Shown here one piece after another: positions 10,638-19,326 of a stretch of DNA of 64,000 nucleotides. Source of the stretch: Bryobacteraceae bacterium. GTDB taxonomy: Bacteria; Acidobacteriota; Terriglobia; Bryobacterales; Bryobacteraceae. Both the position numbers and the translations under genes were made by a program. The notes below the pieces were generated by a model that was given only the letters and a program-made list of their open reading frames with translations, was not told the DNA's origin and ran no database searches. Position 1 is the stretch's first letter, and each line of letters starts with the position of its first letter. The DNA is taken from contig JANWXD010000005.1 in assembly GCA_025055455.1 (NCBI GenBank), positions 1-64,000 of the forward strand, written 5' to 3'.

Positions 10638-11299
10638 CGCGACTCCCCCTCCCCGCCACTGGCCGCCCCGCCCTCGCCCCAGCGAGTCCGCTCGCGACGA
10701 TCCGCCGCAAGCCGTGCATAAAGCATGTAGACGCCAAGAGCGATCAGGAAGACCGGCCAATAGCGCAGGATTTCCCGCATCTCGAGGAGCTCGAGGTTGT
10801 GCAAGAGGAACAAGGTTCCCAGCGCGATCAACACGACCGGCCCGGCCGGGAATGCCGTCCGGCCGCCGGCGGGCAACAGACCGGAAAACTCATCCACCGG
10901 CTCGCCGCGCTGGCGCCGGGCGGCTGTGTGGTACGCCTCGAAGGCCATGTAGAAAAACCAGAGAGCGATCAACAGGCCGAACAGAGGACCGAACTCTCCC
11001 GCTGCACCGGAGCTCACAATGCTGATCAGCACGCCCAAAATGACCACGTGGATCAGCCCCTTCACATACTGCCCGTTGTAAATCGCCCCCACGCCCGGAA
11101 TGAAACCCAGCAGAAACGCGAGAGCGGGGGAAGCGCCCGGAGGCGCGCCAGCCGGCGCCGCAGGGGGGTTCGGTTGCGGCGCGTGCTCACCGCAAAAGAT
11201 GGTGCCTTGTACGAAGCGCTGGCATTCCGCGCATAGCGCCTTGCCGCAGGTGCGGCAATAAGCCACTGCCGCACGTTCGGGATGAGCGTAGCAATTCAT
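10634..11299 (-). CDS. B-box-type zinc finger / TM2-like membrane protein
   Basis: 221 residues. The N-terminal 45 residues have a Cys/His array (CYAHPE, CRTCGKALCAEC, CGEHAP) like a B-box zinc finger. Helices of TM2 type follow (FIPGVGAIYNGQYVKG near 75), then two more helices with a RYWPVFLIALG motif near the end. The gene starts 20 bases after the anti-sigma stop and overlaps the next gene as ATGA. Proteins with this layout are frequent in acidobacterial ECF operons; no biochemical role is known to me. Confidence 0.75.
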   Translation of the reverse strand: MNCYAHPERAAVAYCRTCGKALCAECQRFVQGTIFCGEHAPQPNPPAAPAGAPPGASPALAFLLGFIPGVGAIYNGQYVKGLIHVVILGVLISIVSSGAAGEFGPLFGLLIALWFFYMAFEAYHTAARRQRGEPVDEFSGLLPAGGRTAFPAGPVVLIALGTLFLLHNLELLEMREILRYWPVFLIALGVYMLYARLAADRRERTRWGEGGAASGGEGESR

Positions 11300-11319
11300 C
11301 GTTGCACTCCTTGTCGGGG

Positions 11320-11919
11320 TCACGGCGACCGCTGCGACGGCGCCGCTCCGGGGGAATTCTGCAGCGCTTGCGGCTCGCCCGCAGGCACCGCCGCCTCCTC
11401 CTCCGGGGCCGTCAGCTCCCGCAGTCGGGATCGCACCTCGTAGACCAGTCGCAAACTCTCGTAAAACTTCATGGCTCGGGCCCACGTCCGGTGGACTTTG
11501 TCGTCCACAGCTTCCCAAAGACGCACCGGGCTCAAATCCGCGGGCTGGATCTGACGGATGCTGATGCCGGCAAACCGCGCCAGCATGGAAAAGGAAAGAA
11601 TCGTCATCGCCATGCCCATGGCCAGCCGCGGTTGCAGGACCGGGTCTCGAAACCGCGCCAGCAAAGCCCTCAGCCCGCGCCGCTGCCCGGTTTGCTGGTC
11701 GGCAGCCCCCAGTTCGAACAGGATCCGCGTCACCAACTCCGGCGGTGGCTCCACGGGCGGAACCTGCCGCAAATAGGCCGCCGCCGAAGCGGCATCCCGG
11801 GCCAGCTCCGCGCACAGGGAGCAAGAGGCCAGGTGCTGATCCACCTGCCGACGCCGCTCCGGCTCGAGCGCCCCGTCCAGGTAGTCGCACAGCAGCAGCT
11901 CCAGTTCGGCGCAGGTCAT
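11320..11919 (-). CDS. Zinc-finger anti-sigma factor
   Basis: 199 residues. The N-terminal ZAS domain has the H-x3-C-x2-C signature (HLASCSLC, about residues 29-36). One transmembrane helix (about 97-118) is followed by a roughly 80-residue region that should be extracytoplasmic. Such proteins hold their ECF sigma factor at the membrane until a signal triggers release. The ATG at 11919 overlaps the sigma-factor stop (ATGA), which couples the two and supports the pairing. The C-terminal domain is not recognisable and is the likely sensor part. Confidence 0.85.
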   Translation of the reverse strand: MTCAELELLLCDYLDGALEPERRRQVDQHLASCSLCAELARDAASAAAYLRQVPPVEPPPELVTRILFELGAADQQTGQRRGLRALLARFRDPVLQPRLAMGMAMTILSFSMLARFAGISIRQIQPADLSPVRLWEAVDDKVHRTWARAMKFYESLRLVYEVRSRLRELTAPEEEAAVPAGEPQALQNSPGAAPSQRSP

Positions 11920-12593
11920 ACGATCACCTTTTGTCGCCTCAGGATCCGCGCCAGCTCGGCGCGCCCCCGATTCAACCGGGACTTCACGGTGCCCTCGGGC
12001 ACGTTCAGCACCCGTGCAATCTCCCGGTACTCCATGTGCTCCAGATCCCGCAAAATCACGGTTTCCCGCAGCTCCGGAGAAAGCTTCAGCAGTGCGGCCT
12101 CCAGCGCCTCCGCCGCCTCGCGTCCGGCCAGCAGCCCGTCGGTGCGGCCGGAAATCGCCTGCGTCTCTTCCAGCGTCGCCAAGCGCTCTTCCAGCGATTC
12201 GGTCAGACGATCCTGCCGCGTGCGCCGGTAGTGATCCACCAGCAAATTGCGCGTCAGCCGCATCAGCCACGTGGCAAACGATCCCTCCCCGGCGCGGAAC
12301 GATTTCAGGGTCCGGAACACCCGCAGGAACACCTCTTGGGTGAGCTCCTGAGCCTGCGCGTCGTTGCCGGTGAAGCGGTAGCACAGCGCGTAGACGCGCC
12401 GCGTATACGCCTTGACCAGCTCCTCCCACGCCGCCTCGTCCCGGTGAAGGCAGCGCTCGATCAGAATCGCTTCCGGATCCAAGCTACCGCTCGCAACTTG
12501 CGCCCGATCCGATCGCGTCGCTCCCGAGGGCGCCCCCCGCTCGCCCCTTGGGGTGACCAAGTAACGTGAAGCCAGCTGGGCCGCGACTGCCAT
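11916..12593 (-). CDS. ECF-type RNA polymerase sigma factor (RpoE-like)
   Basis: 225 residues. Region 2 lies at about 62-125 (YRFTGNDAQAQELTQEVFL, then FATWLMRLTRNLLVDHYR) and region 4 at about 165-220 (LSPELRETVILRDLEHMEY, then VPEGTVKSRLNRGR). An N-terminal extension of about 35 residues is unusual and could be absent if a later start is used. It heads a five-gene operon with its anti-sigma factor. TTATCATCATAATC on the minus strand at about 12683-12696 may carry its -10. Confidence 0.92.
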   Translation of the reverse strand: MAVAAQLASRYLVTPRGERGAPSGATRSDRAQVASGSLDPEAILIERCLHRDEAAWEELVKAYTRRVYALCYRFTGNDAQAQELTQEVFLRVFRTLKSFRAGEGSFATWLMRLTRNLLVDHYRRTRQDRLTESLEERLATLEETQAISGRTDGLLAGREAAEALEAALLKLSPELRETVILRDLEHMEYREIARVLNVPEGTVKSRLNRGRAELARILRRQKVIV

Positions 12594-12682
12594 CAGTGCC
12601 CTCGCTTCGCCGGCCCGCGGAACTTGGCTGCACGGGGCGGGCCGCTTCGGCCAACTCAGATTTCCAGTATGAGAAACGAGAG

Positions 12683-12711
12683 ATTATGATGATAAGTTCG
12701 CGCAGTTTCAC
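12683..12711 (-). promoter_or_regulatory. Candidate promoter for the ECF operon
   Basis: On the minus strand, GTGAAA (12711-12706) and CATAAT (12688-12683) are separated by 17 bases, about 90 bases before the sigma-factor ATG. It matches consensus at 4/6 and 5/6 positions. No convincing autoregulatory ECF-type -35 was seen. Confidence 0.3.
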
Positions 12712-12770
12712 GGGATCGGCGCGCCGACTCCCATTCTAGTCTTTCCGCGGCGTCCGACAGCGGTCTGCGC

Positions 12771-13859
12771 TTGCCGGCCCGGCGCGCCGTAGCCCCCAAG
12801 GAGGCGACGATCCGCAAACATTCGTGGCGCTGGCTGGCAGCCCTCACCCTTTTGGTGGCGGCTGCGCTCGTGCTGTTCGCCCTCCGCTGGCGCGAACAGG
12901 GTTTCCGGTGGGCGGAGTTCCGAGCCGCTCTGCTCGGCATAGATCCCGTCTGGCTCGCCGGGAGCGCCGCCTTTGCTCTGGCTTCCTTTTATGGCCGGGT
13001 CCTGCGCTGGGCCGTGATGCTTCGCCCTCAAAAACGGAACGTCAGCCATTGGGGCCTATTCTCGGCCACCGCAATCGGCTTCACCGCCATTGTGCTCTTG
13101 GGCCGGCCCGCCGAGCTGGTCCGGCCTTTCTTGATCGCTGTAAAAGAGAAAGTACCCTTCAGTTCCCAAGTCGCTGCTTGGATGCTGGAGCGGATTTTCG
13201 ACCTGCTCGCCACGCTCGTCATTTTCGGGTTTGCCCTCACCCAAGTGCGGAACTTAGGCGTGGCTGTGGGCCCCGGCCTCGAGTGGGTCTTGAGGGTCGG
13301 CGGAGTGATTGCGGCCGCACTTGGAGCAATTTGCTTGGCGATTCTGTTGCTGCTGCGCTATTTCTCTGAAAGCATGAGGGTTCGGCTCGTTGAAGCTTTG
13401 GCGTTCCTGCCCCCGGCCCTGCACGAACGAGCCAATCACGTCGTCGGAGCCTTTGTTCAAGGGGTTGTCGCCACCAGGAGCGTGGCCAACGTGGTACTTT
13501 TGCTGGCCTACACCGTACTGGAATGGGTCCTGATCACGGGCTGCTATCTGTGTCTTTTCAAAGCGTTTCCATCCCTGAGCCACATGACCCTCAGTGGCGT
13601 GCTCATTTTTATGGGCTTTGTGTCTTTCGGCAGCGTCATCCAGATCCCCGGCATCGGCGGCGGCATGCAATTGGTAGCTATCGTCGTGCTCTCGGAGATC
13701 TTCAAGACGCCGTTGGAGCTCGCCAGCAGCGTGGCCTTGGTCGTTTGGATCGTCACGTTTGTCATCATCCTTCCCGTCGGAGTTCCCCTGATCCTGCACG
13801 AAGGGATCAACCTGCGAAAAATCAAGGAAATGGAAGCACAGGCCGAGGCCTCTTTATGA
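12771..13859 (+). CDS. Flippase-like membrane protein (LPG synthase TM family)
   Basis: Up to 362 residues with about eight transmembrane helices. GRPAELVRPFLIA and GGGMQLVAIVVL motifs are typical of the UPF0104 / lysylphosphatidylglycerol-synthase transmembrane family, which moves or builds lipid-linked molecules. The start is uncertain. TTG at 12771 has no ribosome site, while a perfect AAGGAGG at 12798-12804 sits six bases before an in-frame ATC at 12810. An ATC start would give 349 residues and place the first helix near the N-terminus. The stop overlaps the nrdR ATG, so the two are translationally coupled. Confidence 0.85.
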   Translation: MPARRAVAPKEATIRKHSWRWLAALTLLVAAALVLFALRWREQGFRWAEFRAALLGIDPVWLAGSAAFALASFYGRVLRWAVMLRPQKRNVSHWGLFSATAIGFTAIVLLGRPAELVRPFLIAVKEKVPFSSQVAAWMLERIFDLLATLVIFGFALTQVRNLGVAVGPGLEWVLRVGGVIAAALGAICLAILLLLRYFSESMRVRLVEALAFLPPALHERANHVVGAFVQGVVATRSVANVVLLLAYTVLEWVLITGCYLCLFKAFPSLSHMTLSGVLIFMGFVSFGSVIQIPGIGGGMQLVAIVVLSEIFKTPLELASSVALVVWIVTFVIILPVGVPLILHEGINLRKIKEMEAQAEASL

Positions 13860-14317
13860 ACTGCCCCTTTTGCGGCCATCGCCATGACCGTGTGATCGAC
13901 TCCAGGGAAAGCAAAGAGGGGGACGTGATCCGCCGAAGGCGCCAGTGCTTGGCTTGCGAGCGTCGGTTCACCACCTACGAACGAATCGACGAGGTCCCCT
14001 ACATGGTGGTGAAAAAAGACGGTCGTCGGGAGCGCTTTGACCGGCAGAAGGTTTTGACCGGGTTGCTGAAGGCCTGCGAAAAACGTCCCGTGGGCATGTC
14101 CAAGCTTGCGCAAATCGTTGACGACGTGGAAGCGAAACTCGTGGAGCGCCCGGATCGGGAAATTTCAACTACCGAAATAGGAGAATTCGTCATGGAGCGG
14201 CTCCGCGCGTTAGACAAGGTCGCGTACGTGAGATTCGCCTCCGTGTATCGCGATTTTCAGGACGTCGAAGCTTTCCTCAATGAACTCAAAGACTTAATGA
14301 AACAGAAGCGTCCTTGA
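13856..14317 (+). CDS. nrdR: Transcriptional repressor NrdR
   Basis: 153 residues, the standard NrdR length. The N-terminal zinc ribbon (CPFCGH at 3-8, CLACERRFTTYER near 32) is followed by an ATP-cone domain (VVKKDGRRERFDRQK from about 51). NrdR senses ATP/dATP and represses ribonucleotide reductase genes through NrdR boxes. No ribonucleotide reductase gene is in the window. The ATG at 13856 overlaps the flippase-like stop (ATGA). Confidence 0.96.
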   Translation: MNCPFCGHRHDRVIDSRESKEGDVIRRRRQCLACERRFTTYERIDEVPYMVVKKDGRRERFDRQKVLTGLLKACEKRPVGMSKLAQIVDDVEAKLVERPDREISTTEIGEFVMERLRALDKVAYVRFASVYRDFQDVEAFLNELKDLMKQKRP

Positions 14318-14415
14318 GAGCCGCCAAGGCATGCCGACACTTTTTCTGTGGACCCCGCCTTTGGGGCCCGATTGCCCGTAACCCGAGACACGGTCATGCA
14401 TCTGTAAGATTGGGC

Positions 14416-14444
14416 TTAACAGCGGGATGCAAAGGTGTTATAAT
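14416..14444 (+). promoter_or_regulatory. rpoD promoter, near-consensus sigma-70
   Basis: TTAACA at 14416-14421 and TATAAT at 14439-14444 are separated by 17 bases. This differs from consensus at one position. The expected start of transcription is about 14451, leaving a leader of roughly 127 bases before the rpoD GTG. Confidence 0.8.
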
Positions 14445-14450
14445 CTCTGT

Positions 14451-14577
14451 GGTATCCGGTGCCGAAAGACCACAGAAGGGCCGAACACCGCTAACGTAAA
14501 GGTGTGGCTAGGCTTTCAACGGCGACAAGAGCCCGACGGCGCGGAACCCCTGCCGGTGCCTGTGGAGGTGTTTAAAC
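14451..14577 (+). ncRNA. Structured 5' leader of rpoD (unclassified)
   Basis: The leader can fold into consecutive hairpins: GCC/ACACC (14480-14489) with GGTGT/GGC (14501-14508), GGCT (14511-14514) with AGCC (14530-14533), and CGGC with GCCG around 14537-14556. CCGGTGCC occurs twice (14457-14464 and 14553-14560). CCACAG at 14470-14475 can pair with CTGTGG at 14560-14565, which runs into the GGAGGTG ribosome site (14564-14570). No known riboswitch class was recognised. A cis-regulatory role is inferred only from this pairing. Confidence 0.35.
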
Positions 14578-16116
14578 GTGGATCATTTTGACGATCACTA
14601 CCTGAGTGAGCACCACGAGGGCTTGGGTCTGCCTTTTGATGAGGAAGAACACGTCAAGTTTTTCGATGCGGAGGAGGCGGAATCCGACGACCTTCACGCG
14701 ACCCAAGCCCTGGAGGAGTCCGTCTATACGGACGACCCCGTACGAGTCTACCTCCGGGAGATGGGTGCGGTTCCCCTTTTGACCCGGGAAGGGGAGGTGG
14801 AGCTGGCTCGCAAAATGGAGCGGGGCAAGCTCCGCATGCAGAAGGCCTTGAGCCGCTCCCCCTTGGTGCAAAAGGAAATCGTTGCTCTCGCCGAACGCCT
14901 CAAGAAGGGGGAGGAGGAATTGGAGCGCTGGGTCGAATTGGGCGACGTCGAACACGGCAGTCCGGCCTACGACCGGCGTAAAGCGGAAGTGCTCAAGCAG
15001 TTCGCCGCCGTGGCCGCCCTGTTCAAGAAGCAGCAGCAACTGGCCCAGAAGGCGGCTGCGGTTTCTTCTTCGCCGAAAAAGGCTGTTGCCCGACGCTGGA
15101 AGTGGAAGTGGAACCGCTGCCGGGTGGAATTGTCCCGCGCCATCCGTCAGATCCCGTTCTCGCCTCCGTGCTGGACGCAGTTTGCCAAGCACATCGAGAA
15201 GGAAGTCGAAGAACTGAGCCGTTTGGAAGCGGAGCTGAACAAGCTCAGCGGCCGCTCCGGGGCCGAGGCGCAGGCTAAGATTCGCGCTCAGCGTCGAGAG
15301 CTCCGCAAGCGGGAGCAGGCGGCGAGCGCCACGCTCGCAGAACTGCGACACACTCTGGCCCTCGTGCGCCAAGGGGAGCAGGAGGCGGAAAAGGCCAAGA
15401 AGGATCTGGTGGAGGCGAACCTGCGGCTGGTGGTGTCGGTGGCAAAGAAGTATGTGAACCGAGGGCTGCACTTGTTGGATCTCATCCAGGAAGGCAACAT
15501 CGGCTTGATGCGGGCTGCCGACAAGTTCGAGTACCGGCGGGGCTACAAGTTCTCCACCTACGCCACTTGGTGGATCCGCCAAGCCATCACCCGGGCCATC
15601 GCCGATCAATCCCGCACCATCCGGATCCCGGTTCACATGAACGAAAGCATGAACAAATTCTTGCGGGCGAACCGGGAACTGGAAAAGGAGTTGGGCCGAG
15701 CGCCGACCAATGACGAGATCAGCCGGCGCATGGACATTCCCGTCGAGAAGGTCCAGAAGCTCAAGACGATTTCTCGCGATCCGGTTTCGCTGGAGACGCC
15801 CGTGGGCCGCGATGGTGAGTCTGCGCTCGGCGACCTTATCGAAGACCGTTGGGTCGGCTCCCCGGTGGACACGGTCATCGAAACCAACGTGCGGGACGAG
15901 ACTGCGAACATCCTGAAAACCCTTTCGCCGAAAGAGGAAAAAGTCATCCGGATGCGCTTCGGCATCGGCTGTGAGCGTGAGCACACGCTGGAGGAGATCG
16001 GTCAGGAATTCGATGTCACCCGCGAGCGAATCCGCCAGATCGAGGCCAAGGCTTTGCGCCAGCTCCGTTCGCCGGAGCGGGCACGCTACCTGCGTGCCTT
16101 ACTGGCGGCTCGCTAA
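14578..16116 (+). CDS. rpoD: Primary sigma factor RpoD (sigma-70)
   Basis: 512 residues. Region 1.2 lies at about 48-82 ([19 protein letters not shown]). A non-conserved, charged region spans about 90-265. Regions 2.1-2.4 lie near 278-350 ([32 protein letters not shown]). Region 3 is at about 355-430, and region 4.2 ([20 protein letters not shown]) is near the end. These are the housekeeping sigma hallmarks. There is no long acidic region 1.1, only about 45 acidic residues. The GTG start has GGAGGTG eight bases upstream. It is expressed from its own strong promoter with a structured leader. Confidence 0.96.
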   Translation: MDHFDDHYLSEHHEGLGLPFDEEEHVKFFDAEEAESDDLHATQALEESVYTDDPVRVYLREMGAVPLLTREGEVELARKMERGKLRMQKALSRSPLVQKEIVALAERLKKGEEELERWVELGDVEHGSPAYDRRKAEVLKQFAAVAALFKKQQQLAQKAAAVSSSPKKAVARRWKWKWNRCRVELSRAIRQIPFSPPCWTQFAKHIEKEVEELSRLEAELNKLSGRSGAEAQAKIRAQRRELRKREQAASATLAELRHTLALVRQGEQEAEKAKKDLVEANLRLVVSVAKKYVNRGLHLLDLIQEGNIGLMRAADKFEYRRGYKFSTYATWWIRQAITRAIADQSRTIRIPVHMNESMNKFLRANRELEKELGRAPTNDEISRRMDIPVEKVQKLKTISRDPVSLETPVGRDGESALGDLIEDRWVGSPVDTVIETNVRDETANILKTLSPKEEKVIRMRFGIGCEREHTLEEIGQEFDVTRERIRQIEAKALRQLRSPERARYLRALLAAR

Positions 16117-16126
16117 CGCAGGCGGG

Positions 16127-16666
16127 TCAGTCTTTGGGAAACATCTCCATTTGACCGGCCGCAGGAGCCTTTTTCCGCCGGCGTAGCGGGCTGCCCACGA
16201 CTCCCAGGACCTGCATCTCCAATAAGGCTTGGCGCGGAACAAACAGCCGCTGGCTGTTGGAAAACGGGTTCGGTGGAACCACGGTGAACCCAGAAGGCTC
16301 GAGCTGCAACAGGTTGTTGGCGAGCAAGCCGTCCATCAGCTCCCCGTCGCGAAATCTCATGCGGACCCACAGCCCATCTGTCTTCGGACGCGTGTGAAAG
16401 AGCTGTTGCGCCGGCCCCGGTTCGATTCCCTCGAAGTCCCGCACGAAACAGACTGCTTTGACCTCCCCGTACGGCACCAAGGCGATGCTCCCGGTGCGCG
16501 TCAGAATTTCGATGCCCCCCGGCGTCAGGTACGTCCGCGGGTTCACAAAACCCAGCACCGGCTCCCGTTCAAAGCGGCGCACCACCACCTTCTTGCTGGT
16601 GGAGCCGGTCAAGTCCTTCGTCCTGTTACGCAACTGCTTCCCAAGATTTCGCGAGTATTGTATCAT
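16127..16666 (-). CDS. Conserved hypothetical protein, acidobacterial type
   Basis: 179 residues with no signal peptide or transmembrane helix. The core (VVVRRFEREPVLGFV, then ALVPYGEVKAVCFVRDF) is a pattern I recall only from uncharacterised, mostly acidobacterial proteins. It reads as a small beta-rich domain followed by a basic, Ala/Pro tail. It converges on rpoD with 10 bases between stops and is divergent from the recombinase gene with only seven bases between starts, so their promoters must overlap the neighbouring coding sequence. The ATG at 16666 is chosen; earlier in-frame starts would run into the neighbour. Function unknown. Confidence 0.65.
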   Translation of the reverse strand: MIQYSRNLGKQLRNRTKDLTGSTSKKVVVRRFEREPVLGFVNPRTYLTPGGIEILTRTGSIALVPYGEVKAVCFVRDFEGIEPGPAQQLFHTRPKTDGLWVRMRFRDGELMDGLLANNLLQLEPSGFTVVPPNPFSNSQRLFVPRQALLEMQVLGVVGSPLRRRKKAPAAGQMEMFPKD

Positions 16667-16673
16667 TGGCACG

Positions 16674-17576
16674 ATGCTGGACGCGGAGCAACTGGGAGGA
16701 GAAATCCGCGCATTTTTGGACCACTGTCGCATCGAAAAAGGGTTGTCAGAGAACTCCTTAGCTGCGTACGCTCGCGACCTAGCCCGGTTCGAGCAAAGCC
16801 TTACGTCCCGGCAAGTTCGCGATGCTTGTGATGCGGCCGTGGTGGCCGGCTATCTGGATTCCCTGTACCGCAGCGGTTTGGGAACCCGTTCGGTCGCGCG
16901 ACACCTGGCCACACTTCGCAGTTTTTTTCGCTATCTTGTCGCCGAAAAAGGGCTTCCAAGGGATCCTACGGCGTTTCTGCCCCGGCCGCGCCTGAGCCGC
17001 CCTCTGCCGCGGTATCTGAATCTCAACGAGATCGAGACCCTCATCGCCGCTCCGGACCTCAAGAAACCCACGGGAGTTCGCGACCGCGCCATGCTCGAAC
17101 TTCTCTACGCCACCGGAGTTCGCGTCTCCGAACTCTGCGCGGCGGAGCTCTCCGACGCCGATTTGGAGCTCGGCCTGTTGCGGGTGTCGGGCAAAGGCGG
17201 CAAGCAACGTCTGGTTCCTATCAATCGCGCCGCCCTGTCGGCCCTGGAGTCGTACTTGCGCGATGCGCGCTTGCGGCTCTTGAAGGGTCGGGCATCCCGG
17301 TATCTTTTCGTCACCGCTCGGGGCGGGCCGTTGACCCGACAGGCATTTTGGAAACTATTGGCACGCTACGGTCGCCAAGCCGGACTGCGGCGCCGGCTTA
17401 CGCCTCACGTCTTGCGGCACAGTTTCGCGACGCATTTGCTCGAACGGGGCGCCGACCTGCGCAGCGTGCAAACGCTGCTCGGTCATGCGGACATCTCCAC
17501 GACCCAAATTTACACGCACGTGCTCCGCTCGAGACTGCGCGAGGCCGTGGACCGCTTTCACCCTCGGTCCCGCTGA
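16674..17576 (+). CDS. xerD: Tyrosine site-specific recombinase, XerD/XerC type
   Basis: 300 residues, exactly the Xer size. The N-terminal core-binding domain (GLSENSLAAYARDL) is followed by a catalytic domain with the full set: Arg in TGVRVSEL, Lys in GKGGKQR, HxxR in HVLRHSF, His in LGHADIS and the nucleophile Tyr in IYTHV. Xer proteins resolve chromosome dimers at dif. The wording of the linker and active-site regions fits XerD slightly better than XerC. There are no phage or integron features around it, so a housekeeping role is likely. TATCAT at 16661-16666 lies seven bases before the ATG. Confidence 0.88.
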   Translation: MLDAEQLGGEIRAFLDHCRIEKGLSENSLAAYARDLARFEQSLTSRQVRDACDAAVVAGYLDSLYRSGLGTRSVARHLATLRSFFRYLVAEKGLPRDPTAFLPRPRLSRPLPRYLNLNEIETLIAAPDLKKPTGVRDRAMLELLYATGVRVSELCAAELSDADLELGLLRVSGKGGKQRLVPINRAALSALESYLRDARLRLLKGRASRYLFVTARGGPLTRQAFWKLLARYGRQAGLRRRLTPHVLRHSFATHLLERGADLRSVQTLLGHADISTTQIYTHVLRSRLREAVDRFHPRSR

Positions 17577-17618
17577 GGCACCCATGTCCAAGCCGTCCGT
17601 CTCCGGGAGCTGTCGAGC

Positions 17619-18962
17619 ATGAGCGATTACATGTTCATGTTGGAGAGCCACTTGAGCGCCGAGCAGAATCGCGTGGTCGCCCAGGTCCAGGCCGCGGCCG
17701 CCCAGTCCCGTGTCAATCTATTTCTCACGGGCGGCGCCGTGCGCGACATGCTCGCCGGTCAGCGCATCCGGGATCTCGATTTCACCGTGGAGGGCGATGC
17801 CCTAGCCGTCTCTCGCGCTGTGGCTTCGCAGAGCGACGCCCGCATCCTCTCGCAAGATCCTCCCCGTCAAGCGGTCGAGCTGCTGTTTCCCGGAAACGTG
17901 CGCGCCAGCATCTCGATGGCCCGGCGGGAGGAGTACCCCCGTCCGGGGGCACAGCCCCGGATCGCACCGGCCACCATCCACGAAGATCTCCGCAGTCGGG
18001 ACTTCACCTTCAACGCCATCGCCCTGTCGCTGAACCGAGCCTCGCTTGGACTGCTGCTCGATCCCAACAACGGCATGGCGGATCTCGAGCATCGCGAAAT
18101 CCGCGCCGTGCACAACCGCGTTTTCGTCGACGACCCTTCGCGCCTACTGCGGCTCGTGCGGTTTCGCGTTCGCCTCGACTGCACCGTCGAACCCAAGACT
18201 CAGAGTCAGTACGAGAACGCGCGTCTCGAAGAGCTGGAAAAGCGCATCCCGCCCCGCCGCTTGTTCGAAGAATTGCGGGACATCGCCGAGGAGCAGAACC
18301 CGGCCCGGATCCTGGAACTTCTCGACGAAGAAAGCCTGTTGTCTCTGTACTCGCCAGCTCTGACCGGCGCCAAGCTGAACCTACCAGCCATCGCCCGGTG
18401 GCAAAAAGCCCGGGAGCTGATCCCTTTTAGCGTGGAATTGCCGGTCAATCACCTGGCCTTGCTGTTGTACCTGCTCACCGAAAAGCTCACCCCTAAGGAG
18501 CGAGCTGTGTTTGCCAAGGCCACGGCCCTGCACAAGGCGGAAGTTCAGCTCGCCGAAAAGCTGCCGAGCGAAAGCAAAGCGCTGGAACGCCAATTACGAT
18601 CGCCCCGTCTGCACAAGGCCTCTCAAGTTTACCACGTGCTCTCGGCTGCCCGCGGCGAGCAGATCCTGTTCCTTTACTTACGTTCCCCCCACCGGATCGT
18701 TCACGATCGCATTCGGAACTACTTGCAGAAGTATCTCCCAGCAGCCCAGGAGGTCACGGACCGGCAGGTGAGCGCCGCAGGGGCCGAACCCGGCTCCGAA
18801 AAATTCCGCAAACTTCGCGAACAGATGATTGCGGAGCGACTCGATGGGCGCACGCGCAAACCCAGGGAGGAACAAAAACCCGCCGGGGCTGCCCTCGAGC
18901 CGGCAAAACCGGCGCCCTCGGCGTCTGGACGGGCGCGATCCACGGGCGCCAAGCGCGGCTGA
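17619..18962 (+). CDS. CCA-adding enzyme / poly(A) polymerase family nucleotidyltransferase
   Basis: 447 residues. Class II nucleotidyltransferase head domain: GGAVRDML near 39, the catalytic DLDFTVEGD near 53, RDFTFNAIAL near 125 and RLLRLVRFRVR near 170. A helical neck and body follow. A roughly 70-residue charged, Ala/Pro-rich tail ends the protein. The family includes tRNA CCA-adding enzymes and poly(A) polymerases; sequence alone does not separate them here. It probably shares a transcript with the recombinase gene, 42 bases upstream. Confidence 0.88.
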   Translation: MSDYMFMLESHLSAEQNRVVAQVQAAAAQSRVNLFLTGGAVRDMLAGQRIRDLDFTVEGDALAVSRAVASQSDARILSQDPPRQAVELLFPGNVRASISMARREEYPRPGAQPRIAPATIHEDLRSRDFTFNAIALSLNRASLGLLLDPNNGMADLEHREIRAVHNRVFVDDPSRLLRLVRFRVRLDCTVEPKTQSQYENARLEELEKRIPPRRLFEELRDIAEEQNPARILELLDEESLLSLYSPALTGAKLNLPAIARWQKARELIPFSVELPVNHLALLLYLLTEKLTPKERAVFAKATALHKAEVQLAEKLPSESKALERQLRSPRLHKASQVYHVLSAARGEQILFLYLRSPHRIVHDRIRNYLQKYLPAAQEVTDRQVSAAGAEPGSEKFRKLREQMIAERLDGRTRKPREEQKPAGAALEPAKPAPSASGRARSTGAKRG

Positions 18963-18972
18963 ATCTCGCCCC

Positions 18973-19326
18973 TCAACGGCTACCCAAGTTCAGAATTACG
19001 ATCCCCAGCAGGATCAAACCGATCCCGGCCAGCTTGTGGCGGGTCAGCGGCTCGCCGAAAAACAACCGGGACCAAAACATCGTCCACACATACCCCAGAG
19101 CCACCATGGGATACAAGACGCTGAGCTCTCCTTTTCGGACGCCGAGAACGAAGAAAAACGAGGAGACCAGGAAGAAGGCCACGCCGCAAGCCAGACGCCA
19201 GTTGAGCAGCAACGTCATCGGGTTGCGGTGTAGACGGCTGGCTCCAGCTTTCAGAAACACAGCCCCGAAGGAACCGATGAAGGAAGCCAGCAGCACCAAC
19301 GCCATCGAGGAGATCGGGGTCGTCAC
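18973..19326 (-). CDS. Small four-helix transporter (EamA/SMR-like), second of a pair
   Basis: 117 residues with four predicted helices. GELSVLYPMVALGYVWTMFW near 65-85 is the signature half of EamA/SMR-type transporters and also of ArnE/ArnF-like undecaprenyl carriers. It starts with GTG overlapping the upstream stop (GTGA), so it is coupled to its paralogue at 19323-19745. The basic segment KAGASRLHRNP precedes helix 2. It converges on the CCA-type gene with ten bases between stops. The substrate is unknown; a heterodimer with the neighbour is likely. Confidence 0.75.
   Translation of the reverse strand: MTTPISSMALVLLASFIGSFGAVFLKAGASRLHRNPMTLLLNWRLACGVAFFLVSSFFFVLGVRKGELSVLYPMVALGYVWTMFWSRLFFGEPLTRHKLAGIGLILLGIVILNLGSR

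Noticed and set aside
16674-17576. XerD-type recombinase as a mobile-element integrase
   Set aside because: Length, motifs and housekeeping neighbours fit chromosomal Xer; no att repeats, tRNA or phage genes nearby.
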